DNA from: Verrucomicrobiota bacterium
GTDB lineage: Bacteria; Chlamydiota; Chlamydiia; Chlamydiales; Rhabdochlamydiaceae
Assembly (NCBI GenBank): GCA_018240225.1
Contig: JAFEGF010000001.1
Coordinates: forward strand, 1-60,237
Length of the DNA stretch: 60,237 bases
Direction of reading: 5' to 3'
The position numbers and the translations under genes are program-made. This document shows positions 8,669 through 18,400 of the stretch, piece after piece (the stretch's first letter is position 1; every line of letters begins with the position of its first letter). Below the pieces are notes generated by a model. That model saw nothing but the letters and a program-made list of their open reading frames with translations, did not search any database and was not told where the DNA came from.

Positions 8669-9121
8669 ATGGAAAAAGAAACACTTAGCCACGGAGAAAG
8701 CTGTCTATCAGCCTCTCCAGGCAAAAAGGTCGTTTCAATAACAGAGGCGGCGAAGATTAATAATGTGACCCGCCAGGCGATCTATGTAGCCATTAAGCAA
8801 AAGAAGCTTAGAGCTTCAAAGGACTCTACTCGGTGGACAATCGATCTAGAGGACCTAGAAAACTATCGTAAACAGAAGTATTCTAGATCCAAATCGATGT
8901 ACAACGGCGAGTTGCTTTTTGATAATCATAAAGGCTACTTTTCTGTTAACCAAGTTGCAAAAATGCTCAACGTGCCAGCTCAAAAGATCTATTACGCTAC
9001 ACGCGTAGGTCTGATGAAAGCTTCACGGCGAGGAGCAGCTTGGGTCATTCATATGAATGAGATCAAAGATTATCAGCAAAATTATTTAGAGAAGAAAACA
9101 CAACGTTCAGAAGTTATGTAA
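8669..9121 (+). CDS. euo: Euo-family DNA-binding regulator, copy 1
   Basis: A 150-residue protein with two helix-turn-helix units of the excisionase/MerR type: residues about 22-67 (SITEAAKINNVTRQAIYVAI) and 91-137 (SVNQVAKMLNVPAQKIYYAT). The core closely resembles Chlamydia Euo as I recall it, including KQKKLRASK, YSRSKSMYNGELLFD and GAAWVIH. In Chlamydia, Euo is made early and represses late developmental genes. Strong ribosome-binding site GGAGG lies 8 bases before the ATG. A rho-independent terminator follows, so it is a single-gene unit. It has its own N-terminal 20 residues and a short C-terminal tail; the tail is shorter than in Chlamydiaceae Euo. A second copy lies 466 bases downstream. 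Confidence 0.88.
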   Translation: MEKETLSHGESCLSASPGKKVVSITEAAKINNVTRQAIYVAIKQKKLRASKDSTRWTIDLEDLENYRKQKYSRSKSMYNGELLFDNHKGYFSVNQVAKMLNVPAQKIYYATRVGLMKASRRGAAWVIHMNEIKDYQQNYLEKKTQRSEVM

Positions 9122-9176
9122 TTTTCTCTCGCGAGATATTTTTATAGGGATTTAGGCCAATCCCTCAGGAGTTAGA

Positions 9177-9211
9177 ACCGCCGGCATTCATGGTGCCAGC
9201 GGTTTTTTTTT
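9177..9211 (+). terminator. Rho-independent terminator after first euo gene
   Basis: ACCGCCGGCA and TGCCAGCGGT form a GC-rich stem (one bulge) around a 7-base loop, followed directly by a run of nine T at 9203-9211. It begins 55 bases after the euo stop codon and should end that transcript before the second copy. Confidence 0.85.
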
Positions 9212-9551
9212 GCCTGCAAATAACCGCTGCTCCATAGGCCAATATATGCCCTATAAGGTCGAAAACACGATTAGACTGTCTATAAGCCTGTTCTGCAGGC
9301 TTGCTCCCGCTCCGCTATTGCGGCCATCATCAAGTTTAGTAGGCTGGTATTTGGGCTTTGAAATAGCCTAAATCACTAACTATCTGATATTCGTCTCTAA
9401 CTTGCTGATTTTTAAAGACAAACTAAGGCAAGTTATATTTATAAAATATATAAATATTAGTTGACGCGCAAAGTATAGTTTTTATTTTCATATTTGATGG
9501 GTTTTTTTGCTTTAATTGTTAAATTTTAATACAAAATTAATGAACCATAGA
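9212..9551. other. AT-rich intergenic region between euo copies
   Basis: About 340 bases without a plausible gene. It includes a small hairpin, AAGCCTG paired with CAGGCTT at 9282-9300. From about 9420 to 9550 composition becomes strongly AT-rich, which is the kind of sequence Euo-type regulators are reported to bind in Chlamydia. This could be an auto- or cross-regulatory region, but no specific operator can be assigned by eye. Confidence 0.4.
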
Positions 9552-9557
9552 TATAAT
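9552..9557 (+). promoter_or_regulatory. Perfect -10 box upstream of second euo gene
   Basis: TATAAT at 9552-9557 lies 30 bases before the start codon. No good -35 box is found 16-18 bases upstream (ATACAA or TACAAA), so the promoter may depend on AT-rich upstream DNA or an activator. The predicted leader would be very short, about 25 bases. Confidence 0.45.
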
Positions 9558-9587
9558 TGTAAGGGAAAAAGGGGGAGATAAATAGCT

Positions 9588-10025
9588 ATGAGCGATATTA
9601 AAGAAATAAATAAGGATGCCGACAATTTTGTTTCGCTATCGGAAGCCGCACGGATAAACAATGTAACCCGGCAAGCGATCTACGTAGCCATTAAGCAAAA
9701 AAAGCTTAGGGCTTACAAAAATCCTACTCGCTGGATTATCCATAGAGATGATTTAGAGGCCTATCGCAACTTAAAGTATTCGCGAACTAAATCGATGTAC
9801 AATGGCGAATTGCTTTTCGACAACAAACGGGGATTCTTCTCTATACAGCAAGCTGCTAAAATGCTGAATGTTCCATATCAGAAGATCTACTATGCGACGC
9901 GGATCGGACTTTTAAAAGCAAGCCGCAAAGGCGCTGCATGGGTCGTTCATATGGAAGATCTAAAGAAATACCAGGACAGCTATCTGAATCGAAGGATCTC
10001 AAACTTCGACGAAGAGATTTCTTAA
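9588..10025 (+). CDS. Euo-family DNA-binding regulator, copy 2
   Basis: A 145-residue paralogue of the gene just upstream, about 70% identical over the shared core of some 120 residues by eye. Both helix-turn-helix units are intact (LSEAARINNVTRQAIYVAI; SIQQAAKMLNVPYQKIYYAT). The first recognition helix is identical in the two proteins, while changes cluster in the wings (ASKDSTRWTID versus AYKNPTRWIIH), the N-terminus and the tail. This pattern suggests overlapping DNA targets with different affinity or partners. Ribosome-binding site GGGGGAG lies 10 bases before the ATG. The 5' region differs completely from copy 1, so expression timing may differ. Either copy could be the functional Euo orthologue. 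Confidence 0.85.
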   Translation: MSDIKEINKDADNFVSLSEAARINNVTRQAIYVAIKQKKLRAYKNPTRWIIHRDDLEAYRNLKYSRTKSMYNGELLFDNKRGFFSIQQAAKMLNVPYQKIYYATRIGLLKASRKGAAWVVHMEDLKKYQDSYLNRRISNFDEEIS

Positions 10026-10082
10026 AGGTTGAAGTTTTCTACACTTCCCTTTTACTCCATTAAGAGCCCATACTGAGATATC

Positions 10083-10335
10083 GAGGCAGTTGGAAAACTC
10101 ATATGACCGGAAAATTGCCCTTTTGAGGCCATTTCCATCCATTCTCCTCGGCCTGCACACTTGAGACCACCCTCGTCGAATGGAGCTTGGCTGCTTTACT
10201 GCCACTCACTGCCAAGTTCGCGGCTAAGCCTGCTTCACTTACTACTCTTCACTGAGAAGGTCCACCGGACCTTCTCGTGTATCCGTGGTCTTAAAACATC
10301 GATTTTTCCAGGTAAAGCAGTTTTGCAACTGCCTC
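10083..10335. repeat. Long nested palindrome, GAGGCAGTTG family
   Basis: About 253 bp. The left arm GAGGCAGTTGGAAAACT pairs with AGTTTTGCAACTGCCTC on the right (one mismatch). Inside are further stems: CCATTT with GAATGG, a GGCTGCTTTACTGCC hairpin, and the perfect hairpin GAGAAGGTCC-ACC-GGACCTTCTC near 10254-10277. The left 110 bases align with the element at 29826-30011, including the sub-hairpins. It fills the spacer between the second euo gene and pepF and ends about 58 bases before the pepF start. Confidence 0.75.
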
Positions 10336-10392
10336 TATCGTTAAAAGTCGGTATCTTCTATTCTGACCTTCTTCATTTTGAAGGAGGAGCGG

Positions 10393-12132
10393 ATGAAGTG
10401 GGATCTCGCCTGTTTTTTTCAGACGACAGGCTCAAATTCATTAGAACAAGAAATCGAATCTCTTATTGCATCGATCAATGCTATTGCCATCGGAAATGAT
10501 CCGGATCAACTTTTTGGTAACTTTTTTGATCTGCAGCAGATCGATTTACGATTGCGAGAAGTGGATGCTTTTGTTTGCTGTCTAGAAGCTCAAGATGTTC
10601 ACGATCCTCGAGCTCCTCAATTTTCCCATTCTGTAGCTCAGCTCAAAGCTGATTTTGAAAGGGTATTAAATGCATTTGATCAGGGCCTTGTCCGTTTGAA
10701 TGAACACGATTTTAAGACTTTTCAAAGAAAAGCAGAGGCAATTTGTCCCCAGTTCATTTTGTCTGAGCGCCGTCAAATCGGAGCGGAAAAACTACCCTCA
10801 GACCAAGAAAGTTTGATCTCTGATCTGTCCGTAGATGGCATGCATGCTTGGTGGAATCTCTATTGCGCTCTTGTTGGAAGCTTAAAGTTTGAAGATCAAG
10901 GTAAGGTCCTCTCAGCTGGCCAGGCTGAAAATCTTCTTTCATCGCAAGATCGGAAAACAAGGCAGCAAGCCTTTCACAGCTGGGAAGCTGTATGGAAAGA
11001 GCATGAAGGACTCTTTAGCAAGGTCATTAACCACCTTGCGGGGTTTCGGCTAAAGGTCTACGCTCATCGGGGATGGACATCTTTTTTTAAAGAGCCTCTG
11101 TTGCAAAACAGGATGTCGGAAAAGACATTGAACGCGATGTGGCAAGCTGTCGTGTCAAAAAAAAGGGCCTTTACACGGTATTTTAATGAAAAGGCCAAGG
11201 TAATCGGCTGTGAAAAACTGGCATGGTTCGATGTGGAATCTCCTTTTTTCCAATCTTCTGCGCAAACGATTTCCTATGCCGATGCCCGCGCCTTAATTCT
11301 TGAGCAGTTCGGTGAATTCTCTGATCATTTAAAAGCTTTTGCCGAAAGAGCATTTCGCGACAATTGGATTGAAGCGGAAGATCGTTCCGGCAAGAGGCCA
11401 GGAGGATTTTGCATTCCTTTTCCAAAAAGCCGGCAAAGCCGGATCTTTATGACCTATTCCGGAACACCGTTGAACGTGGCGACATTAGCCCATGAACTTG
11501 GACATGGGTATCATAATGCGATGGTCGAGCATTTGCCAAGCTTTGCTCAGCATTACAGGATGAACATTGCTGAAACTGCTTCGACATTTGCCGAGCTGAT
11601 TGTTTTGGACTCATTAATTGCCAAGAGTAGGTCTGTATTGGAAAAACAGGGGCTGCTTGCCGCAAAGATCCAAAGGAGCGTGATGTTTTTAATGAACATT
11701 CATGCGCGTTTCCTCTTTGAAGAGGCTTTTTATGCGAAGAGGCAGAAAGTTTTTCTATCTGCGGCCGAGCTCTGCTCCCTTATGGAGCAGAGCCAAAAAG
11801 AAGCATACTGCGATCTATTAGGAGAGCTGCATCCCCATTTTTGGGCGGCAAAAATGCACTTTTATTTTACAGATCTCTCGTTTTACAACTTCCCCTATAC
11901 ATTCGGCTATTTGTTCAGTCTGGGGATTTATGCGCTCGCAAAAAAAGAGGGGAAATCGTTTGCGGACAAGTATGACGCTCTTTTGCGAGATAGCGGGATC
12001 ATGACCGTCGAGGACTTGGCATTAAAACATTTAGGGATCGATTTGTCTCAGCCTGCTTTCTGGAACCAAGCCGTCGATTTAGCCATTGCCGATGTAAATG
12101 ACTTCTTTGAGTTGGAAGCGTCATCTAAATAG
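10393..12132 (+). CDS. pepF: Oligoendopeptidase F-type metallopeptidase (M3)
   Basis: Cytoplasmic zinc peptidase of 579 residues that cleaves short peptides. The zinc site HELGH is near residue 367 within ATLAHELGHGYHNAM, and the third ligand glutamate is in NIAETASTFAE about 27 residues later. Start placed at ATG 10393 because AAGGAGGAG precedes it at the right distance; the open frame begins five codons earlier at a TTG. No signal peptide. The stop overlaps the stop region of the convergent rlmD-type gene by 8 bases. Confidence 0.92.
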   Translation: MKWDLACFFQTTGSNSLEQEIESLIASINAIAIGNDPDQLFGNFFDLQQIDLRLREVDAFVCCLEAQDVHDPRAPQFSHSVAQLKADFERVLNAFDQGLVRLNEHDFKTFQRKAEAICPQFILSERRQIGAEKLPSDQESLISDLSVDGMHAWWNLYCALVGSLKFEDQGKVLSAGQAENLLSSQDRKTRQQAFHSWEAVWKEHEGLFSKVINHLAGFRLKVYAHRGWTSFFKEPLLQNRMSEKTLNAMWQAVVSKKRAFTRYFNEKAKVIGCEKLAWFDVESPFFQSSAQTISYADARALILEQFGEFSDHLKAFAERAFRDNWIEAEDRSGKRPGGFCIPFPKSRQSRIFMTYSGTPLNVATLAHELGHGYHNAMVEHLPSFAQHYRMNIAETASTFAELIVLDSLIAKSRSVLEKQGLLAAKIQRSVMFLMNIHARFLFEEAFYAKRQKVFLSAAELCSLMEQSQKEAYCDLLGELHPHFWAAKMHFYFTDLSFYNFPYTFGYLFSLGIYALAKKEGKSFADKYDALLRDSGIMTVEDLALKHLGIDLSQPAFWNQAVDLAIADVNDFFELEASSK

Positions 12133-13441
12133 GATTTTTAACGAGGGTAATAACAGTCTCTACATGCGTTGTTTGAGGGAACATGTCGAAACCTTGGACA
12201 TGTTCAATTTGATATCCGTTCTTTAAAAATTGAGCGATGTCCCGCGCTAATGTTGAAGGCATGCAGGAGACGTAGATCAAGCGTTCAGGAGATGCAGTCG
12301 CTACTTCTGAAATGACCCGTGCATCAAGGCCTGTGCGAGGGGGATTTAGCAAAACGACGTCGTAGCTATGCTGTTTGAGGAAACGGCCTATGACCGATTC
12401 CGCTTTTCCGCAATAAAAGGCTGCGCGGTCAAGCCCATTCATTTTTGCATTTTGTTCTGCCATTGCAACGGTGTCGGGATGGGACTCAATCCCTAAAGTT
12501 TCAATTCCTTTATTGGCTAAAAGCAAGGATGTAACACCGATGCCGGAATAGAGATCGAGGACCCTTTTAGCGTTGGATGGAACCTCATCAAGGATGTATT
12601 GGTAAAGCTTTTTGCTTTGGTCGGCATGGTTTTGAATAAAGCCGAAAGGTGAACAGTGGAGCTTCAGCCCGAAGATCTCAAACGAGCATTGGGTCTTTCC
12701 GACATGGATTGTTTCATGAGGCGATGAAAGGATGATACCTTTCCAGGTGGAATAAGTTTGGAGCGCCCTTTCAGCTTTTGCATTCAAGTCTTTTGCAATT
12801 TTGCCTGAAAAGCTAAAAATCAGCAGATACTGATTGCTTTGCTTGAAGATCCTGACATGCAAGGGAGGATCATTTTCTTGATCAAGTTGGGCCAAGAAGT
12901 TGTGCAGATCGATGAGAAGCGGATCATTTTCCGGATGAAAAATGGGGCACTGGCTGACTGAAAGGAAAGTGTTGTGCTCCTGTCCGACATAGCCAGCGAT
13001 AAGCATTTGATTTTGAAGCCGGATATTCAGCCTGATGTGTTCGCGGTAAGCCCAGTTTTTTTCGGAGGGGATGACAGGCCCAACACCAATTGGCGCATGG
13101 GCGATCCGTTTAAGGGCGTCTTCAATAAATTTTCGTTTCATTTCAAGCTGAGCGGAATAGGAGAGGTGCTGAAATTGACAGCCTCCGCAAACGCCGAAAT
13201 AGGGACAGCGCGGCTCGGTTCTAAGAGGGCTTGGTTCGATGAGATGAAGAAGCTTGCCTTCGCCAAACTGCTTTTTTTTGGAGGTTAGTTCAATTTCAAC
13301 AAAATCGCCTGGAGCTGTGAAGGGTACGAAGACGACAAATCCATTATCCCGCAAAATCCCCTGCCCTCCAAAGGCAATGGCGTCTATCGCCCCTTTTATT
13401 TTTATTTTGGAGCACGCGGGTTCCGACAAGTTCTTATCCAT
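12125..13441 (-). CDS. rlmD: 23S rRNA (uracil-C5)-methyltransferase, RlmD/RumA type
   Basis: SAM-dependent RNA m5U methyltransferase of 438 residues. Order of features: an N-terminal TRAM-like domain (AFGGQGILRDNGFVVFVPF), an iron-sulfur cluster motif CPYFGVCGGCQ with a later cysteine (SVSQCPIF), a Rossmann motif VLDLYSGIGVTSLLLA, LLNPPRTGLD and the catalytic-cysteine region RLIYVSCMPSTLARD. Start is taken at MDKNLSEP; a start two codons earlier (MAMDK) is equally possible. Either start lies inside the 3' end of recJ (8-14 base overlap), so translation is probably coupled. Exact target (U1939, U747 or tRNA U54) cannot be fixed from sequence. Confidence 0.85.
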   Translation of the reverse strand: MDKNLSEPACSKIKIKGAIDAIAFGGQGILRDNGFVVFVPFTAPGDFVEIELTSKKKQFGEGKLLHLIEPSPLRTEPRCPYFGVCGGCQFQHLSYSAQLEMKRKFIEDALKRIAHAPIGVGPVIPSEKNWAYREHIRLNIRLQNQMLIAGYVGQEHNTFLSVSQCPIFHPENDPLLIDLHNFLAQLDQENDPPLHVRIFKQSNQYLLIFSFSGKIAKDLNAKAERALQTYSTWKGIILSSPHETIHVGKTQCSFEIFGLKLHCSPFGFIQNHADQSKKLYQYILDEVPSNAKRVLDLYSGIGVTSLLLANKGIETLGIESHPDTVAMAEQNAKMNGLDRAAFYCGKAESVIGRFLKQHSYDVVLLNPPRTGLDARVISEVATASPERLIYVSCMPSTLARDIAQFLKNGYQIEHVQGFDMFPQTTHVETVITLVKNPI

Positions 13442-15170
13442 GGCCATCGGTGACTTGAAAATCGCGGACTTGCAGCTGGATGCTTGATTTGTTAAGGAAA
13501 TTATTGATATGCGGCGTGAATGCAATATGCAGAGTAAGGTTTTTCTTGCAGAGGCGGGGACGTTTTTGGACCATATTGAAGGCAATTCCCTCTAACATCC
13601 GGTCATCTTGTTCTAAGTAGAGCTTCAGGTGGGCCTTCCCAACGATTTTCGGAGGCCAGATTTGCCGGGCATCGCAATAAAGGATCGGCGCAGGGTTTTC
13701 ATTACCGAAGGGCTCAAGTAAGCTGAAAGATTCCATGAAGTCGAATGTCAGGTCATTGAAACTAATCTTTGCATCGAGGTGCAGCTTTGCAATCACATCA
13801 TGTTCTTTGAGATGTTGATTGGCTGCTTGGATAAAACGGTCTTTGAACGAAGAGATGTTCTCTTCTTTAATCGTCAGCCCCGCAGCAAAGTCGTGTCCTC
13901 CGAAATTCTCTAGAAGTTCTGAATTATCGCGCAAATGGTGCAAAAGGGGAAATTCGGGAATGGTGCGAATCGATCCTTTGCCAAGTCCTTGATCGATGGA
14001 AATAACGACTGTCGGGCGGTTATACTGTTTGGCAATGCGCGCAGTGATGATCGGAATAATACCGGGATGCCATTTATTGGAATAAAGGACGATGGCGTGC
14101 TCATTTAATATTTGGGGATGTTTTAAAATGTACTGCTCAATGTCCTCTGAATCGCGCCTTTCAATTTTTTGCCGTTCGATATTATTGAGATCGAGTTCTT
14201 TCGCAAGCGCTTCCGCAGCGACAGGATCTCTGATTAGAAGAAGTTCGACCCCTTTTCGCGGATCGGCGATCCTCCCAAGACTGTTCAGGCGAGGCGCTAC
14301 TTTTGATGCGATGTCGATAGGGGTGATCTCTCCTAACTTCAAGTCGCAAACGGTAAATAGCTTAGCTAGACCGATGCGCTTTGTTTTGCGCAGCTGCCTT
14401 AAGCCGTAGCGGACCAGAATGCGATTTTCACCGACTAGAGCTCCCATATCGGCAATTGTGCCAAGGGCAACAAGATCTAGATACCGTTTTAAGTCGACTT
14501 TTGTGGGGCTGATCGCGCCGGATGAAATCAAAAAATTGGTGATCGCATGGGCTAGCTTGAATGCTACGCCGACGCCAGTTAAATTGCGGTTAGGGTAGGT
14601 GCTGTTGAACAACTTGGGATTTAAGGTAGCGATGCAGTGGGGAAGTTTTGCGGTGGGCTCATGATGGTCGGTAACAATCACATCGACATGGCGTCTGACT
14701 GCTTCTTCAATTTCGCTGGCCGCTGTGATCCCGCAGTCGACAGTTATGATGAGCTTGCATTGGTTGCTGACAGCGTACTCGAGAGCATCGAGCATGATGC
14801 TTTGCTTCAGCGAGTTTCTGTTGGGAACGTAGTAAAAGACATTGGCGCCAATAAACCGTAGGAATTCAGTCAAAAGTGCGGCGGCGGTAATCCCGTCGAC
14901 ATCGTTGTCTCCGTAGACAAGGATATTTTCTTTTCCTTTTAGGGCCTTGCAGACGCGATCAACGGCCTTGTCCATGTCTTCAAATAGCTGAGGATCGAGA
15001 AGGTTGGGTAATTTGGCGTATAGGAAATCGTGGATATCTTCCAAAGACTTAAAACCGCGCGATGCCAATACTTGGGCTGTGACCGGATGGATATTGAATT
15101 CTTTGATGATCGACTTAAGCCAGCTTTCATCAATTTTAGGATAGACCCAGATCGGATCGCGGTGTGTCAT
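13434..15170 (-). CDS. recJ: Single-strand-specific 5'-3' exonuclease RecJ
   Basis: DHH-superfamily nuclease of 578 residues used in recombination and mismatch repair. It has the metal-binding motifs YGDNDVDGITAAALL, IITVDCGITA and VTDHHEP in the N-terminal half, DHHA1-type GGHDFAAGLTI, and a C-terminal OB-like domain. Two in-frame ATG codons at 15176 and 15170 and a GTG at 15179 are possible starts; I give the one beginning MTHRDP. Gene order recJ-secDF is as in C. trachomatis (CT447-CT448). Confidence 0.93.
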   Translation of the reverse strand: MTHRDPIWVYPKIDESWLKSIIKEFNIHPVTAQVLASRGFKSLEDIHDFLYAKLPNLLDPQLFEDMDKAVDRVCKALKGKENILVYGDNDVDGITAAALLTEFLRFIGANVFYYVPNRNSLKQSIMLDALEYAVSNQCKLIITVDCGITAASEIEEAVRRHVDVIVTDHHEPTAKLPHCIATLNPKLFNSTYPNRNLTGVGVAFKLAHAITNFLISSGAISPTKVDLKRYLDLVALGTIADMGALVGENRILVRYGLRQLRKTKRIGLAKLFTVCDLKLGEITPIDIASKVAPRLNSLGRIADPRKGVELLLIRDPVAAEALAKELDLNNIERQKIERRDSEDIEQYILKHPQILNEHAIVLYSNKWHPGIIPIITARIAKQYNRPTVVISIDQGLGKGSIRTIPEFPLLHHLRDNSELLENFGGHDFAAGLTIKEENISSFKDRFIQAANQHLKEHDVIAKLHLDAKISFNDLTFDFMESFSLLEPFGNENPAPILYCDARQIWPPKIVGKAHLKLYLEQDDRMLEGIAFNMVQKRPRLCKKNLTLHIAFTPHINNFLNKSSIQLQVRDFQVTDGHG

Positions 15171-15366
15171 TACCATCACTTAGGCTCTCCCGATTGTGTT
15201 CATCCCTACCATCAGTCTTTGCTTATTAGGCATTATTTTCAATTTATCAGCAAGCAGTTCGATGCCTAATTTCGTGGCGTATGCAATACGCCGGCGGCTA
15301 GCGAAAGTGTCCTTTATTATTTTGTAAAGACCCACCTTTTCAGCCTTAGAGCCGATAAAGTCATCA

Positions 15367-15390
15367 TTAAAGGGAGTTTTCCAACTCCCT
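15367..15390 (-). terminator. Hairpin downstream of secDF
   Basis: AAAGGGAGTT and AACTCCCTTT form a perfect 10-bp stem with a 4-base loop, 21 bases after the secDF stop on the minus strand. It is not followed by a long T run, so it may be an imperfect terminator or a stabilising hairpin. The rest of the spacer to recJ (15181-15366) contains only a second small hairpin, GCGTAT/ATACGC near 15280. Confidence 0.5.
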
Positions 15391-15410
15391 TTCGATCTTA
15401 ATACACGAGG

Positions 15411-18400
15411 TTATGACCTAGGGTCGCTAACCAGTATTTTGGCATTCTTCTTTTCTTCACGGTCATGGAAGAATTTCATGAGCGGCGCTGCGATGTACAA
15501 TGAAGAAAGCGTTCCAAAGATCACACCGATTGCCATGACGAGAGCAAATCCAAATAAGGTGCTTCCGCCTAAGAATATCAACGGTATCAATACGAGCAAG
15601 GTGGATCCCGACGTTAGCATTGTGCGGCTGAGCGTTACATTCAGAGCGTGGTTGATAATCTCTGAAAAGCTTGATTTGCGCATTAATCGGACGTCTTCTC
15701 GAATTCGGTCGAATACGATGATCGTATCATTAAGTGAATATCCCACCATTGTCATCAACGCCGCTACGGTGTTGAGGTCGATCTGGATAGGTAGTCCCAG
15801 AGCATGAAGGAGCGCCATTACACCAACAGTAAAAATGACATCATGCGCAAGACAAAGTGTGGCGCTGATCGCATATTTGAACTCGAATCGGATTGTGATA
15901 TAGACCAAAATACACAGCAAGGCGATCGTCAGTCCTATGATCGCATTATTGCGCATCGTGTCAGACATTTGGCCGCTCACTTCTGTCCAGTTCTTATCGA
16001 GGCTGGCAAGAGACTGCGGCGTCAGTTCAATCCCTGATTTGCTCAATGCTTGAACAGTCCAAACGATCTTCGGATTCGTTTCATAGGAAAAGCCAACGTC
16101 TTTTGTTTCCAGTTCCAAAGGCATTCCATAGAAAGGATGTCCTGGCTGCTGCAGGCTTCGGCTTAAGAAGATCCGAATGTTGTTAGATGGCGTCAGCTCG
16201 CGGATCTGGATGTCCTGCTGAGTAGCTCCCTGCTTGAGAAGAGCTTCTTCGATAGACTGGCGGTAGTTGCCGTGGGATTGCGGCTGAACTTCGACATTCA
16301 GTGCATATCCTCCGCTGAAGTCCATCCCGAACATGGTGTGCCTTTCATTGACGAGCATAAAGCTGCCAACCAAGATGATGATCGATGAAAGGAGCAAAGT
16401 TGGTTTCGTGTACTTAAGGAAATCGTATCCTTTCGATTGGAACCAATTCAGCATGTTTAAGGATTTATTCTTTGGATTTTGCACCCATCCAGCAAAGAAA
16501 AACCGAGTCATGAAGAGGGCTGTGAACATGGAAGAGATAATTCCAATGATCAATGTCACTGCAAAGCCTTTGATTGGCCCAGAGTCAAAATGAAGTAGGA
16601 CCATTGCGGCGATGATGGTTGTCACATTCGAGTCCAGAATGGCAGAAAAGGCTTTGCGGTAGCCGGCATGGACAGCCGATGCTATCCGGCCGCTGACAGC
16701 AAATTCTTCTCTGACCCTTTCGAATACAAGGACGTTCGCATCGACTGCCATACCTACTGTTAGAATGATGCCCGCGATGCCAGCAAGCGTCATGGTTGCT
16801 TCGAGGTTTTGCAGAGTCGCCCACATGATGAGAAGGTTGAACAAGACGGCAACTGAGGCAACTAGGCCTCCGAATTTGTAGTAGCCCACCATGACGGCAA
16901 TGACCAAGGCTAAAGAGAGGAGCGTCGACACGATCCCTCTTGTCCTTTCTTTGGAACCGAGTTCCGGGCTGACATTCTTCTCGGAAAGGATATGAGGTGT
17001 AAAGCTCAAGGATCCCGCTTTAAGATCAGCTTCCAACTGGTTCACTTCCCTTTGGGTAAAGCTTCCTGTGATCATTGCGCTGTCTTTGAGCGCCGAGTCT
17101 AGGGTCGGTGCGCTGATGATCGTTCCGTTTAGGATGACCGCCATGCGCCATCCCCTGCCGCTTGAGTAGGCTTCTAAAGGAGTGCCGGTGATTTTTTCTT
17201 TTGCAAATTGGGACGTCCAAGCGAATAGATCATCGCGAGGCTGCACCTTTTGACCATCTTTTCCAGTATACGAGCTTTTAATCGAGAAGGAGAGGAAGTT
17301 TCCTTTAGAAGGATCGTAAGATGCGTGCACTTGATCGAGGTTTGACCCTTCCAAGGCATAGTTTTGGAAAACAATGACCAGAGGATGGGTTTGCCCCTGC
17401 CAATCTGTAAAATCGTTTCCTCGGAATATGGCGATTTTGGAGTAGTTCTCTGAAAAAATGGAGCTGTAGACTGCATCCTGTGGATTTGGCAGCCTCAGGC
17501 CATTGTTATAGAGAATGCGCGCCGCTTCTGTGCGAGGCTGGATCACATCCGGGTCCATCGAATCTCCATAGATGTGTTTCCAGGCGATCAAGTTCAATTC
17601 TTCGGCGGATTTGCGATTGGTGACCACTGCTTCGTTCCAAACGTCTTGAAGAAAACGATTGGTTGCATCCGCAAGGGCTGGGTTGTTCGAAGTAAACTTC
17701 TCATTGACAATGTTGAAATACATCGTCGAAGCCTTGACTAGTTCGGCAGCTGAAAGCCCTTGGGAGCCTGGGAAATCTAACGTGATATAATTACCTTCTT
17801 GACGGATGCTCACTTCTGAGACGCCCATCTTGTTCACGCGATTATACAGTTCGTTGATCCCTTGCTTGATGTCTGCTTCATTGGTCACAACCCGGTTGTT
17901 TGTGTCGCGAAGTTCGATCTGGACTGTTTTGCCGCCGGAAAGATCAAGCCCCCAGTGGAGGATTTTTCGGTCGTCGCCTCTGAAATACTTGACAAAGCTC
18001 AATTTGAAGTTGTCCCAATACACATTTTGGGTCGGCTTAGGAACGTCAAATTTAGAGATTCCCTTAATCCCAAGCTGTGCTGCGTAGTAGTCGTCGCGCC
18101 ATTTCAAGAGATCTTCATGAATATGGTTGTCGATTTTGTTTTCGGTTAAGATGCGCTGCTCGACATCGGTAAATTCAAGGACGGCATATCGTTTTGTGCC
18201 ATTGACAGCGAAGTCCTCTCGGGTAGCTTTAAGGACTGTTTGAAAGTAGTCTTCCGCTTCAAAAACAAAGTCATGGGAAAATTCTGGACTTAAGGCAAAT
18301 GAGCCGCCGGAATATCCGACAAATCCATTCTGTTGCAAGAGGCTGCGGAGCTGATTGAATTCTTCGACAAATTGTTGCGCTTGCGCAGAGGCGCCGTCTG

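Noticed and set aside
9212-9551. Small RNA gene between the euo copies
   Set aside because: Only one small hairpin and no promoter-terminator pair enclosing a compact structured region; called as spacer instead.
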